The translations under genes and the position numbers were made by a program. From contig NC_045145.1 in the NCBI RefSeq assembly GCF_008831285.2, positions 6,138,802-6,202,801 on the forward strand: a stretch of DNA of 64,000 nucleotides, read 5' to 3'. This DNA is from Nymphaea colorata. Lineage: Eukaryota; Streptophyta; Magnoliopsida; Nymphaeales; Nymphaeaceae. Positions 1 through 10,829 of the stretch are shown here, piece by piece. Positions within the stretch are counted from its first letter, which is position 1; each line of letters opens with the position of its first letter. The notes beneath the pieces were generated by a model that was given only the letters and a program-made list of their open reading frames with translations, made no database searches and was not told where the DNA came from.

Positions 1-36
1 TGCCTGGCTTCTGTTTTTCGTTGCTTTATATGTTAG

Positions 37-2058
37 GGTTTAGACGGTGAAGCAACTGAACCCATGATCAAAGAGTTGGAGGAGGAGAGAGAGGAGTCTC
101 AGGATCCTGAGGTTGAGTTTGCTATAGCTGGAGCTGTTCGAGAATTTGGTGGATTGGAAATCATTTTGGGTATGATCCAGGTCTGTGGAGTTTGCATTGT
201 CATCAAAGCTTTTAAGTTTTTAACACTGGATATCTGAATCTCTATTTTAAGTTCACTAATCTTTGCTGCCTTCTTAACAGAGGCTAAGGGATGATGAGTT
301 GAAGGCCAATAAAGAAGAAATAAATTCAGTCCTTAATCTCCTCATGTACTGCTGCAAGATACGAGAGAATAGGCGTGCCTTGTTGCGGTTAGGCGCACTC
401 GGGCTGCTACTTGATACTGCTAGACGTGCTTTCTCTGTGGATGCTATGGAGCCTGCTGAGGGGATCCTTCTTATTGTCGAGAGCCTGGCAATGGAAGCAA
501 ATGAAAGTGACATTGGCATCACTCAGAGTGTACTGAGAAGTACCAATGAAGAAGCTGGGGCTGGTGAACAGGCAAAGAAAATCGTTCTTTTGTTTCTGGA
601 GAGGCTATCCCACCCATCAGGTTTAAAAAAATCCATCAAGCAGCAACGCAACAATGAGATGGTAGCGAGGATTTTGCCCTACTTAACATATGGAGAGCAG
701 GCAGCAATGGAAGCCCTTATCTTGCATTTTCATCCTTACTTGCAAGACTGGGGAGAAGTTGACAGACTTCAGAAATTGCATCTGGATAATCCTAAGGATG
801 ATAGCTTGGCCCGAGAAGCTGCTGAGCAGAGGCTGGCACTTGAGAATTTCGTCAGGGTTTCAGAGTCATTGAAAACTAGTTCTTGTGGGGAGAGGCTGAA
901 GGATATGATTCTTGAAAAGGGAATTACAAGAGTTGCTATTAGACATTTGAAGGATGTTTTTGCTGTTGCAGGTCAGACTGGTTTTAAGTCAAGCTCAGAA
1001 TGGGGAAATGGATTGAAACAACCCTCAGTTCCTCTTATCTTGTCAATGCTTAGGGGCTTGTCAAGGGGACACTTTGGTACTCAGCAGTGCATAGATTCTG
1101 ATGGGGTGTTACCTTTGTTGCATGCTTTAGAAGGAGTTCCTGGAGAAAACGAGATCGGGGTAAGGGCCGAGAATCTTCTAGACACTTTGTCAGATAAGGA
1201 GGGTATAGGGGATGGATTTCTTGGAGAAAAAGTGTGCAAATTGCGGCATGCAACTCGTGATGAGATGCGCCGACGTGCTCTACAGAAGAGAGAAGAGCTG
1301 TTACAGGTAGATAGATTGGACCATGTATCTTCTATGAATGCTTGGTTGTTGCTTTCTGTTGATGCCTTTTCAAACCATAAAATTGTTTCTTAATCTTATA
1401 TAATATTCTTTATTTTTTTGTTGCCACAAGCATGGATCTTGTTTTAGATTGATTTTTGTCTGTTTCGTGTTCTTTTTCATTGTTTTCAGTGAACTTGGTA
1501 TCTTTTGCTAGTCGTGGCTTTGTTAGATTCATATGTCTGTGACTGTACACAGGGGCTTGGGATGCGGCAGGAACTTTCTGAGGGTGGCAAACGGATTGTT
1601 GTTGCTCAGCCTGTGATTGAAGGGTTGGAAGATGTGGAAGAAGAGGAAGGCCTAGCATGCATGGTCTGCCGAGAAGGCTACAGTCTACGGCCTATGGACA
1701 TGCTTGGTGTCTATTCATACAGCAAGAGGGTAAACCTGGGAGCAGGTACTTCAATCAATACAAGGGGGGAATGTGTTTACACGACTGTGAGCCATTTCAA
1801 CATCATACATTTCCAATGTCATCAAGAAGCTAAACGAGCAGATGCTGCCTTGAAAAATCCAAAGAAGGAATGGGAAGGAGCAGCGTTAAGGAATAATGAA
1901 ACTCTGTGTAACTGTATCTTTCCTTTGAGGGGACCTTTGGTTCCACTTACACAGTATATGCGCTATTTGGACCAATTCTGGGACAATCTCAATGCGCTTG
2001 GCCGTGCAGAGGGAAGCAGACTTCGGTTACTGAGCTATGATATTGTGTTGGTGAGGAT

Positions 2059-2102
<44 letters not shown>

Positions 2103-3178
2103 CATATGTATGCACATACACACTGTTTCGTTGCACTGCAAGGGTATTGCATTCCATAGATTGGGTCCACCTCCTTATATGTTGTTATCCTAAATTTGTT
2201 CAAGCATGTTTATGCTGGGCCTGCTAACTCATTTTTGGATGGCCTTTGCTGACTGTTGCCTATGGATGTTGAGTGCATCACTTTTTACCTTTTTCCTTAG
2301 AACGGCCTACAGTGATTTTCCTATTCTTTTGTTTCTCTTGATTTTGTTTTTGGCTCCTGTGCATGCAGATGTTGGCGAGGTTCGCAACAGGTGCTTCCTT
2401 CAGCACTGACAGCAAAGGTGGTGGGAGAGAAAGCAACTCCCGACTGCTTCCTTTCATGATTCAGATGGCTCGTCACCTTTTGGACCAGGGTGGTGCATAT
2501 CAAAAAGACACCATATCCAAGGCAATAGAATCCTACCTGGCCACTACTCCTACATCTGAAGCAAAGCCATCGACTCCTAGCAGCTCGAGAAATGTAGGTG
2601 CTGAAGAGACTGTCCAGTTCATGATGGTGAATTCTGTCCTTGCAGAATCCTATCAAAATTGGCTCCAGCATCGCTGTGCTTTCTTGCAAATCGGAATTTA
2701 CCACACATACATGCAATACCGGCGTGGCCGTTCTACAATGCCTGCAGCATCTTCATCTCCAGCTTCGGAATTGAAAAATGGAGGTTCATCAGAAAGTAAG
2801 GAGAACATCTTCAGCATCATTCAGCCAATGCTAGTGTATGTGGGTCTCATTGAGCAGTTGCAACACTTCTTTAAAATGAAAAGGGCATCATCATCATCTG
2901 CAGCATCTGCAACTTCAGCGTCCTCTGGGAGATCAGACGAGGTTGACAACAGCACCGGATTGGAGGAGTGGGAGGTGGTTATGAATGAGAGGTTGTTGAA
3001 TGTCAAGGATATGATGACCTTCTCAAAGGAGGTGTTGGGATGGCTAGAAGATATGCAGTCAGCCAGTGACTTGCAGGAGGCATTTGACATTGTTGGGGTT
3101 CTTGGTGACGTACTATCCGGTGGTTCTAGTAGTAGCTGTGAAGAGTTTGTTAGAGCTGCTATTGCTGGGAAGACCTAG
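37..3178 (+). CDS. BIG: BIG (UBR4-family giant E3 ubiquitin ligase, auxin-transport protein), last four exons
   Basis: Partial gene, cut by the window start. Exons read 37-180, 281-1306, 1553-2050 and 2369-3178 (stop TAG 3176-3178), joined by GT-AG introns in phase 0, giving about 825 C-terminal residues of a protein that is about 5,000 residues long in plants. The sequence closely follows plant BIG as I know it: the armadillo-like stretch (KIRENRRALLRLGAL, MEPAEGILLIVESL), then GLGMRQELS, the Cys/His cluster CMVCREGY...HFQCHQEAKRAD, and the block LDQFWDNLNALGRA. In animal UBR4 the equivalent C-terminal Cys/His module is an atypical 'hemi-RING' E3 domain. In Arabidopsis, BIG is needed for polar auxin transport and several hormone and light responses. 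The first exon could instead start at 44, because two AG acceptors lie close together. No frameshift or stop is visible, so this looks like a functional gene end. Confidence 0.96.
2060..2103. repeat. (CT)n(TA)n microsatellite in BIG intron
   Basis: A compound dinucleotide run of CT followed by TA, just inside the last BIG intron (2051-2368). It starts about ten bases after the GT donor and is probably length-variable. Confidence 0.9.
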
Positions 3179-4054
3179 GAATTATTTGTTTTTAAGCAGT
3201 TGGCAGGATTTACAGGCTCCAGGATGGGTCTGATGCAAGTCCCACTGGCTTGCAAGCATGGGCGGCAGATGGCACAAAAATATACTCCCATCAAACTAAG
3301 TTTGGGAATGTTAAGTTGCGGTATTCCTGTCAGGAAAAACGTCGAAGTAATGTAATCTTAAGAATCTTTTGAAGCTTGAGAAGCTTCATTTATTCAACCC
3401 GAGAGTACTCGACGTGACCAGACCGAAGTGCAGATAGAGATCCCTTTCAGGCGTGGTGCGCTTGTAAATAGTATGGTATTTCTGTTATATGTAAATGTTT
3501 TACGACGCCGATCTGAGCTTTCGACCTTTTTAGATTTTGTAATATTCGGGAAGGATGGGGTATACAATTGCGAAGTGTTTCATCGTCGAAGAAGGCTACA
3601 ATTGTTCATTACATTCGATACATCTCATAACATTAGGACTGGGGTTTGGGCTTAATTATGTCGGTGACGCCTCTTAGTCCTGGCCATTTTAGGTCTCGTG
3701 CCTATTTCATTGGGCCTCGCGTGCATCCTCAATGCGGCTGCATCTGGATTCATTCAATAGCAATTCAGCTTATATGCATCCCCGTAACGTTTTCTGACCT
3801 GTTCTCAATTTTATGGTAGAGCACAAGTTGAATTTTTGGGAATATTATGGTTGATTTAGGCCTTGAGTTCGCTGACTTGTAAATCGCCACAGTTAATGGT
3901 TTCCTATGCAAGCACGGGAATGGGGCTCATTTGACCTTTAATTGTGTTGGTTATCCATTAAAATTCCAAATTTTGATAGTAATTTCATCCGTGTCAAAGA
4001 AAAAATTGCCCCCAAGTACCATTTATTGATGACACATCAGGTGCAATGGAACAT
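3179..4054 (+). other. BIG 3' UTR and downstream spacer
   Basis: No coding sequence is recognised. The first few hundred bases after the BIG stop codon should be its 3' UTR. I cannot place a poly(A) site with confidence. The rest holds nothing I recognise. Confidence 0.5.
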
Positions 4055-4114
4055 CTACTTATCTGCATACGCAATGAAAAAAATATAGATGACCTTGTAT
4101 GCAACATTTGCACA

Positions 4115-4180
4115 TAGAGATTTGTGACACCACCTACTGACATCAACTAGAGATTTGTGACACCACCTACTGACATCAAC
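4115..4180. repeat. 33-bp direct duplication
   Basis: The 33-bp unit beginning TAGAGATTTGTGACACCAC occurs twice head to tail (4115-4147 and 4148-4180) with no visible difference, indicating a recent local duplication. Confidence 0.9.
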
Positions 4181-4199
4181 TAGACATTCCACGCCACAA

Positions 4200-4520
4200 A
4201 ACTTATAATTAGAAAACAAAAAGCCACCTGTACTTATCATTTTACTATTATGAACAACATCTGTAGTCTCACTTAGCTTAATAATGAGAGAGGGATAAAA
4301 CAGGAAACGCTGAATTTCCCAGAAAGGAGGCTGAAGAGGGTTATCGTCCAGGCGCTCAGCGCATTTGCTTGCTGATTCTGCTTCCTGCTGTGCCTGACAA
4401 ATTTGCTCCCGTGAACGTGTCATGGTTAGCAGGCCGCTGACCTGCTGTTCAACTGCCATAGATGTTGAGAGTTCAGCGGCAGCAGCATTTTCCTTCCCTC
4501 ACGAAAAAGGCACCTCGAAA
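4200..4520 (-). CDS. Unidentified coding-like fragment, minus strand
   Basis: The minus strand stays open from about 4520 to 4200 and encodes a hydrophilic, helix-prone stretch rich in Ala, Glu and Gln (for example SMAVEQQVSGLLTMTRSREQ, then QICQAQQEAESASKCAERLDD). The composition looks like real coding sequence more than random translation, because the Gln/Glu/Ala run resembles a coiled coil. I do not recognise the family. The upstream side (above 4520) runs straight into gypsy retrotransposon sequence, so this may be an exon stranded by an insertion, a gene piece carried by the element, or chance. No start codon or splice site can be assigned with confidence. Confidence 0.25.
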
Positions 4521-4530
4521 TCGAATTCCA

Positions 4531-5690
4531 TCAGCTTAATGGATCCATTTTCGTAGCGTCGGCAAGAGGGAGGGTTGTTGTAGACAATATCTTAGGCCTT
4601 GGTGGTCTACCAACACCATGAACCGCTGCCATATTAGGTGTTTCCACTTCAGGACAGCCAAGACGGTAGCCACCAGCCCTCTCATACGCAGACTTGCTGC
4701 CGAAAGCCACTTCCATCGCCCTGCTAAAATAAGCCACGAGATGGGTCAACACAACCCCGACTCCCACATCTATGGCGTCTGCTTCCAGCGTGAAGGGTAG
4801 CCTGAAGTTTGGCATGCAGCACAAGTGCTGCGTGTATCAGTTACATGCTTGATGGAGACTAAAAAGTGGATATGACCGATCTGTACCACCGATAGCTGGG
4901 CCTTCGAAATGCACTGCCGCATGATTGACCCTTCCCTAGCATTCGAAGTATTGCTCTAATTGGAACACCCAGCTCACATGATCCTCCATTTTCACCTATT
5001 TCCATGGGCCTCCCCCAGACCCCCTAGAGGAAAGGGGCTTCCTCTGCGATTGTCCATTGATGTCTGTTCAGAATTTGGAGAACGACGCATAGCTTGCTGG
5101 AGGGCTTCACGCAGGATAGTCGCCAGTGTCTGTTGCTCGTCGATCATCATGTTGAGTGCATCCACGGCCTCCAATCGCTGCTATACCGTATTCATTTTCC
5201 CTTCCACTCCTAGAGGTGTCTCGACTTATGTCCGATGGTGCTCTACCACCGCCACCGCTTCCCGTGCAGTTACCCTTCCTGCCATCGCCTGAGAGCTCTG
5301 ATACTTTTTTAGCCACTGCTTGATTTTGGCAGGGGTTAACTCTCTTTCTGTCAAGCTTCCTATTTGGATGGAAGGAAAGGAAGGATTGAACAATCAATCA
5401 TTTGTTGCAAAGGAAGGAAAAGGAAAGGGAAATGTAATATAAATTCAATCCCTCCTCCAAAATTGAAGGGATTGGGAAGGAAAGAACGTCTGCCTGTCTA
5501 CTTCCTTTCTACCATCTATACCCCTTTCACCCACCCGACTCCGTCTTCATCAAAGAGCACGAGACCTGCTGCCATATCATCATTTGTGAAGGGTCGGAGA
5601 GAAAGGAGTTCGGTCACCCTGGTTTCCTCGTGCAATCGCTTGACTGGTCTCTCTCGTTTCCTGAAACAAGGAAAGTTTCCCTCAGTTTAG
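4531..5690 (-). mobile_element. Collapsed Ty3/gypsy retrotransposon (LTR side, PBS, gag start, RNase H piece)
   Basis: Read on the minus strand, possible LTR sequence (about 5690-5307) leads to a primer-binding-site relic (5295-5306). A gag start follows (ATG near 5284, with stops; RLEAVDALNMMIDEQQT at about 5174-5120 and VSWVFQLEQYFEC near 4975-4940). A typical gypsy RNase H segment follows (MPNFRLPFTLEADAIDVGVG near 4815-4755, then LVAYFSRAME). Zinc knuckle, protease and reverse transcriptase are all missing, so gag is fused almost directly to RNase H by a large internal deletion. Stops and frame changes occur throughout. No second LTR was found. It resembles the gypsy fragment at 13.75-16.25 kb. 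Confidence 0.75.
5295..5306 (-). other. Primer-binding-site relic (initiator Met tRNA type)
   Basis: The minus strand reads AAGTATCAGAGC, ten of twelve bases identical to the common plant LTR-retrotransposon PBS TGGTATCAGAGC, which pairs with the 3' end of initiator tRNA-Met. It sits immediately upstream of the gag start, as expected. Confidence 0.65.
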
Positions 5691-5699
5691 AAGATGTCT

Positions 5700-6905
5700 T
5701 CGTCAATTCAATTAGTAACTTCATTTAATTGAGATTCAGATGTTTGCAAGACCAACTCAGATTCATGATGTCGTGCGATTCCAAGGCCCTTGAAAATCTT
5801 GTGAATTAGCTTCAGTTCAGAGGTGTAAATGTGGCAACACGTTTTATCTAGTTCATTGCAGAAATAATCGCAAAGGCACTACTTTAAAACTAGGTTCTTT
5901 GAAACATCATGAACACAACTGCTTGAAAATAAATGGGCTCATGTATTCAGTGTTGAACCGTAAGAGGCTTTGAAACAACAAAATTGCCTGTTAATGAACA
6001 GCCAAATAGTAGGCTCTACAATACATCGTTTTGTTTGTAAAATACTTTCTAAAACATGGATTCTTAGTATTAAAAGTGCATGCTGCATTCCATGCATCTT
6101 TCTGAGGCCCTGTTACTCTTCCTCTGTTGTGTTTAAAAGTGCTACAGTTAAGAGATCCTTCTGACGGAAACATATTACTCCTTTCGGCATTTCTGCAAGT
6201 ATCACCAGCAGGCAACCGCCTTTTCTCACATGCACTTGCATAAAAAATCCACTCAATGAAATGCAAAACTCTGCAAGTGTTGCTTTCTCATTATTAATTT
6301 CGTTCTTTTCTTCTTTGACTATTATGGCAGATTGCCAGTTGAATTGAGTTGTTCCTATGCTTTTTGTTGTTATGTTTATCATTAGTTTAACCGATACATG
6401 TGATGGAGAAGCTTCCTGCAATAATTTCTTTGCAATCTTGCTGAGCAGAAGAGAGATTAGTTTGTTCTTTCTAATTTGATCAGTTCAAACTAGTTGGTAT
6501 GCTTCATTGAGTAGACCCCAGTGAAGTAGATGAATCAATATATTTTAGCCAATCCACTGCGAGTGCAACAGGTCGGATGTTTCCTATATTGTGGATTCTG
6601 CCAAGGACCAGACAAAAGACCATTTAGGCGTTCCTCAATAGAAAGAATATTAAAGCACAATGGGTGGCGAGTCATCTGTGTCGCAATCCCCCCTCATCCC
6701 CACCAAAGACTTTAGAGGCATCGCAATAATACATCTGTGTTGTCCCCCTTCTCCTTCTCTTTCCTGGCTATTCTTTTCTCCTCTTTTCTGCTGCTACTGC
6801 TTCTGTTCCTCCTCCTCCTCCTTTGTCTCTTCTCCTTCTTTATTACCACTCTGGTTCATCTTAAGGTCTAAAATTGGGTACACAGGCATAATCTTGGTGG
6901 TTATC
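5700..6905. other. Unassigned spacer with pyrimidine-rich tract
   Basis: No gene or repeat family is recognised. A strongly pyrimidine-rich stretch (CTCCTT/CTTCTC runs, about 6735-6850) lies just downstream of the amidase stop codon on the other strand. The part next to 6905 may be amidase 3' UTR. Confidence 0.4.
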
Positions 6906-7684
6906 TTAATGTTTAGATGGGTCATAGTTTTGGTAATCCTTCACAAATTCTATCAAGGTTGGTTCGGAACCCCTTAACTCACCGAAACATGTCCCTATGG
7001 GCACCCCTTCTTTGCCATAGTACCCAACAGGGACTCTGATTGCTGGGTACCCTCCAATTGCCAGAACATTGGAGGCAGAGTAGCTTGGGGCGACCAACGT
7101 ATCCAACTTATTGTGCTTCATCAACTTCTCAAAACCATTCTTGGATAGTTCCTCCATCGTCTTCACTGCCACCTTCACTTCCTCTGCCAGACCACCTGAG
7201 CTCTCTGCTGGTAAGAAAACATCCTGCCCATACTCTTTCATCTTTTCTTGCAAAAGCAAACAGATACCACCTCCATATAACAATTTGTGTAGATCACATT
7301 GGTAGGGCTCAATTCAAACAGAGGACAAGACACCACAAATTTAACTCTTAGAATGGTTCGGAATGATAAACTAAAATCATGGGAATTCAGATCCTGGTCG
7401 AACTCAGGGAAGTGCAAAAAGCAAAGCCTAAAATCAGTAGGCCCAGTAAACAGGCATTTCTTGGCAGCTAGAGAAGATTGAGTACCTGGATTTTGTGTCT
7501 TTCGTTGAAAGCAATCACATCTGCTAGCGATCTTATAGAAGAACTCTTAAGGCTTTTCAGGTAAGAATTCAGATTTTGCCTAAATTCATATAGCAGAGTA
7601 GTCAACTCTCCACTCTTATACCAGTCACGATGGTGCTTCTGTTGGATATCTCAAGATTATCGACCAGGATTGCACCGTGCCTCC
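6906..7684 (-). pseudogene. Amidase-signature family protein, last two exons, frameshifted
   Basis: Minus strand. Exon about 7684-7486 follows acceptor TTGCAG, reads GAILVDNLEI and later SLADVIAFNERHKIQ, and ends at donor GTACTC. The last exon, about 7241-6906, reads MKEYGQDVFLPAESSGG, then GYPAIRVPVGYYGKEGVPIG, and stops with TAA. These are the conserved C-terminal blocks of plant amidase-signature proteins (GatA-like hydrolases of amide bonds). Within the first exon the frame shifts by one base between GAILVDNLEISNRSTIV and SGELTTLLYEF (about 7615-7635), giving an immediate stop. The catalytic Ser-Ser-Lys exons are not present upstream; beyond 7690 I see only spacer and transposons. It is most likely a 3' gene remnant, although a sequencing error at the shift cannot be excluded. 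Confidence 0.8.
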
Positions 7685-7689
7685 TGCAA

Positions 7690-8100
7690 CACACTTTTAT
7701 GTCAAAACATGTATTCATGCACAACATTAGATCTCTAAAAATCAGTGTGGAAAATGCAAAGAAATTGACACAAAATTTGGTTTAGGTAGTTAATAATCTT
7801 TATAGTTCTCAATAGTATTTACCGAAAAACCTTTACATCTCTTCTTCTTTTCAATTTACTTCCTGGTTCACACTGCTTGCCTAAAACTCATTGCCCTATA
7901 AGCTAGAGTGACCAATTGAATTCCCGCTTCCGCTTCGCATATCTCTTCACGCATGGATTTTATTTACTTGTAAGATGGTTGACATATGAAATATATATAG
8001 CTATAGTTGGCAACAATAAAATTTTGCCGATAGGTTCACTAGTGAATGACATTTGGACTATGGCCCTCATTTATTTATGCAACTGTGTCTGAATTGGTCT
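7690..8100. other. Unassigned spacer upstream of amidase remnant
   Basis: AT-rich, with no recognisable exon of the amidase or of any other gene. Confidence 0.4.
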
Positions 8101-8108
8101 ATTCAAAT

Positions 8109-8305
8109 CAGGGGCGGAGCCAGGATTTTCTTCAGGGGTGGGCCAACACTCCGACCTCTGAATCCGGGTAGGGCCAAACTGAATTCTAATAAAAAAATAC
8201 ATTATGCAATTAAAAAATATTATTTTTTTCAATGTAAAAATGGAAAATTTCATTGGGTGGGGTGGGGCCATGGCCTAGGCGGCGCCCCCCTTCCCTCCAC
8301 CCTTG
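8109..8305. mobile_element. hAT-type MITE (197 bp)
   Basis: Bounded by a perfect 8-bp target-site duplication ATTCAAAT (8101-8108 and 8306-8313). Ends are CAGGGGCGGAGCCAGG on the left and, reverse-complemented, CAAGGGTGGAGGGAAG on the right, an imperfect terminal inverted repeat. The 8-bp duplication and CAGGGGCGGAGC-type ends are typical of non-autonomous hAT elements in plants. It encodes nothing. Confidence 0.88.
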
Positions 8306-8419
8306 ATTCAAATCAAATTGGTTACCAATTTGATTGGAGATTCAAGAGTGTCACGTGTAAGCTTTTGTTGCACTATGTTCTTTGTGAGTGTTTGAAATAA
8401 CCGACTTATTTGTTTACCT

Positions 8420-9580
8420 TATTTTATATTAGAAAACATGAGACGATGCCTACAACAACAAGTCGTTCTATTTTTATGACAACGTCGACAATAACTTGTG
8501 CATCAATCAATTGGACTATCTGATGAAGAAAGACAAAAAATTAAAGATCAAATTATATATAAATTAGATAATGATGTACAATGTTGCAATATAACATGCA
8601 TGAGAACATCAATTTTCAAAGAGTTATGTGATATTCTTCAAAATGACGGTGGACTACGTAGTACAAGACATAGTAAAGTAGAAGAGCAAGTTTCTCTCTT
8701 TCTCATGATGTTGTCTGACACATATAAACATCGATCGGTTCAGTTTTGGTTCTGTCGTTTAACATAGACAATTTCTTGAATTTTTTGCAAAGTATTGAGT
8801 TCAATTATTCTATTAGAAGACAAATTCATTTAACATTCTGACAGATCAACCGTGCCAAATGAAATCTTATACAATAATAGATTTTATCCCCGTGCCAAAT
8901 GAAATCTTATACAATAATAGATTTTATCCATACTTTCAGGTAATAAATCAATTAATTTAGTTTTTATGCTACATAACATGTCAATATTGCATTAACAGTG
9001 CAATTGATGGAATACACGTTCGTGTTAAAGTGTCTTGAGAGGATGCACTGAGATACCGTGGTAGAAAAGACTAGCCAACTCAAAATGTGTTGGCTGCATG
9101 TTATTTTGTAATGAAATTTACCTATTTATTAGCAGGTTGGAAAGGAACTGCTTCTAATAACGAGAAAAGACAAACTAAAAATTCCTGAAGGTAATTGCAA
9201 TTAAAAGCATGTATAATTTGATAATTTTATGAAATATGAACTTAACATGTGATTGTGTTCATTTTTTTAGATAAATATTATCTTGTCAATGTTGGTTTTC
9301 CATTTGAGGGTGGACTTATCACACCCTTTAGGGGTGTGAGATATCACTTGAAAGAATACTCCAAGCGAGGTCCGCAACATGCAAAAGAGTTGTTTAATTT
9401 TCGACATGCTTCTTTGTGAAATGTCATTGAAAGATCATTTGGTGTCTTGAATAAAAGATTTCCAATTATAGCTAGTTTGATAGAAACTAGTTTATTCATG
9501 CAATACATATTCGAAGATCATTTTAGCATGTTGTATATTGCACAACTTTAATATGGGTGTCGATCCAGATGCTAAATAAT
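8420..9580 (+). pseudogene. PIF/Harbinger (HARBI1-like) transposase, decayed
   Basis: Plus-strand fragments in several frames follow the plant Harbinger transposase in order: NDGGLRSTRHSKVEEQVSLF (about 8640-8705), a VPNEI...FYP block, IDGIHVRVKVS (about 9003-9035, with the first catalytic Asp), YRGRKD and NVLAACYFVMKFTYLLAGWK (about 9055-9145), then VGFPFEGGL, RGVRYHLKEYSKRGPQ and NVIERSFGVLNKRFPIIASL (about 9420-9475, with the catalytic Glu). The second Asp region after LLAGWKGTAS is lost. Stops, frameshifts and an internal 40-bp duplication (8850-8929) break it. The enzyme would cut and move DNA by a DDE mechanism; this copy cannot. Confidence 0.85.
8850..8929. repeat. 40-bp tandem duplication inside Harbinger transposase
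   Basis: The 40-bp unit containing CGTGCCAAATGAAATCTTAT is repeated exactly (8850-8889 and 8890-8929). Forty is not a multiple of three, so it shifts the transposase frame. Confidence 0.92.
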
Positions 9581-10157
9581 GAAGAAGCCTATAAGATGAA
9601 GCTCTTGGCATAAACACGAGAGGACCTTGTCGACTTATGAGATTGAGGAACCATTTGAGATACCTGAATATGGAGTTTGAGATAGCATTATTGAAGGTGT
9701 TGATGCAGAACTTATATGAATCAACCTAGTGAAAATTATTCTGTTCAAGTTGATGTAGATGAAGAGTATAGGGTTGGAGAATTCACATGGCAAAGCATCT
9801 CTTCAACTATGTGGCAAAACTATCAACTTCAAACTTCAGTAAATTGAATAATTGTGTATATGAGACATGTTGATTTTTTTCTCTTATATTATATGTCATT
9901 GTAGACGTTATTTAATTTTAATTGCTTGATTTTTTTATTATTACATGTGGTTTTTTCTTTTCATTATGTATGTCTTTCCTAAACTTGTTTTACTTTGTAT
10001 TTAGTTAATAACAATAAAGAAGAATCAAAATTATACAGATGAAGGAAAGGTTGATAAGGAGCCAATCTTTCATTGATGCATTACTGTTTCAACAAATCAT
10101 AAAGACACTTTTACTACAACTGCATATGATAATATTGTGATATAACTAAACGATAAG

Positions 10158-10818
10158 TTGGGTAAAATGCTCACCAAAGATCACATAAAAAATCGAATGA
10201 AAACGTTGAAGTCTAATTTTAATAGCTGTTATGACATCTTTAAAAGTGGTTTGAGTGGATTTAACATTGGTTCAAGGACAAATATGTGGACTGTTGAACC
10301 AGAAGTATGGAAGCCACTAATAGAGGTACCTAATTTTATCTTTAGCAATTGAAGTATTCTTTTTTTTTTTCATAATCAAATTTTTATGTTAAATATGAGT
10401 TTCTTTGCCATTGTTATCTTTTTTGTGTTTTTTATAGGTAAATCCAATGGCAAAAAAGTAGATGATGACATCTGTTTCGAACTACGAAAAGTTAGTAAAT
10501 TTATTTGGTAATGATAGAGCAACAGAGAAAAGATCGATGACAGAGAAAGAAAAGCACAACTGAATTACTTCAGTGTGTGAGAGTATTGGCAACACAATCC
10601 AGTTTATTGATGAAATGGTTTATCAAAATGAAGCGGTATTAGAACCATTTATCAACCTAGGAGACAAGTATGAAATCCAAGCTGAGCCCAACATAAGTTC
10701 ATTGTCAAAGTGTAAAAAGAGGAGAAATGCAAATGATGATGATTTAAAAGAGATTGAAATAATGAAAGATGCCTCTGCGAGAATTGCTAATGCAATTGAA
10801 AAGGTAATGTCATACTAG
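10158..10818 (+). pseudogene. Harbinger second gene: Myb/SANT-like DNA-binding protein, decayed
   Basis: MLTKDHIKNRMKTLKSNFNS and SRTNMWTVEPEVWKPLIEV (10158-10352) match the Myb/SANT-like domain of the accessory protein that PIF/Harbinger elements encode beside the transposase. An interrupted stretch follows (YEKLVNLFGNDRATEKRS near 10480-10540), then an open segment at 10573-10818 with an acidic/basic tail (CKKRRNANDDDLKEIEIMKD). Order and strand agree with the transposase at 8.4-9.6 kb, so both probably belong to one inserted element. At least one stop and a frame change separate the pieces. In active relatives this protein helps bind the element ends. Confidence 0.7.
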
Positions 10819-10829
10819 AGCCAATACAT

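Noticed and set aside
1505-1552. Extending BIG exon 3 upstream to an ATG-like start at 1505
   Set aside because: The homologous protein sequence resumes at GLGMRQELS (1553), directly after a good AG acceptor. The upstream part is intron.
6660-6977. Plus-strand open frame with a hydrophobic Leu/Ser/Phe-rich translation
   Set aside because: It comes from a pyrimidine-rich tract antisense to the amidase end, with no recognisable signal or domain.
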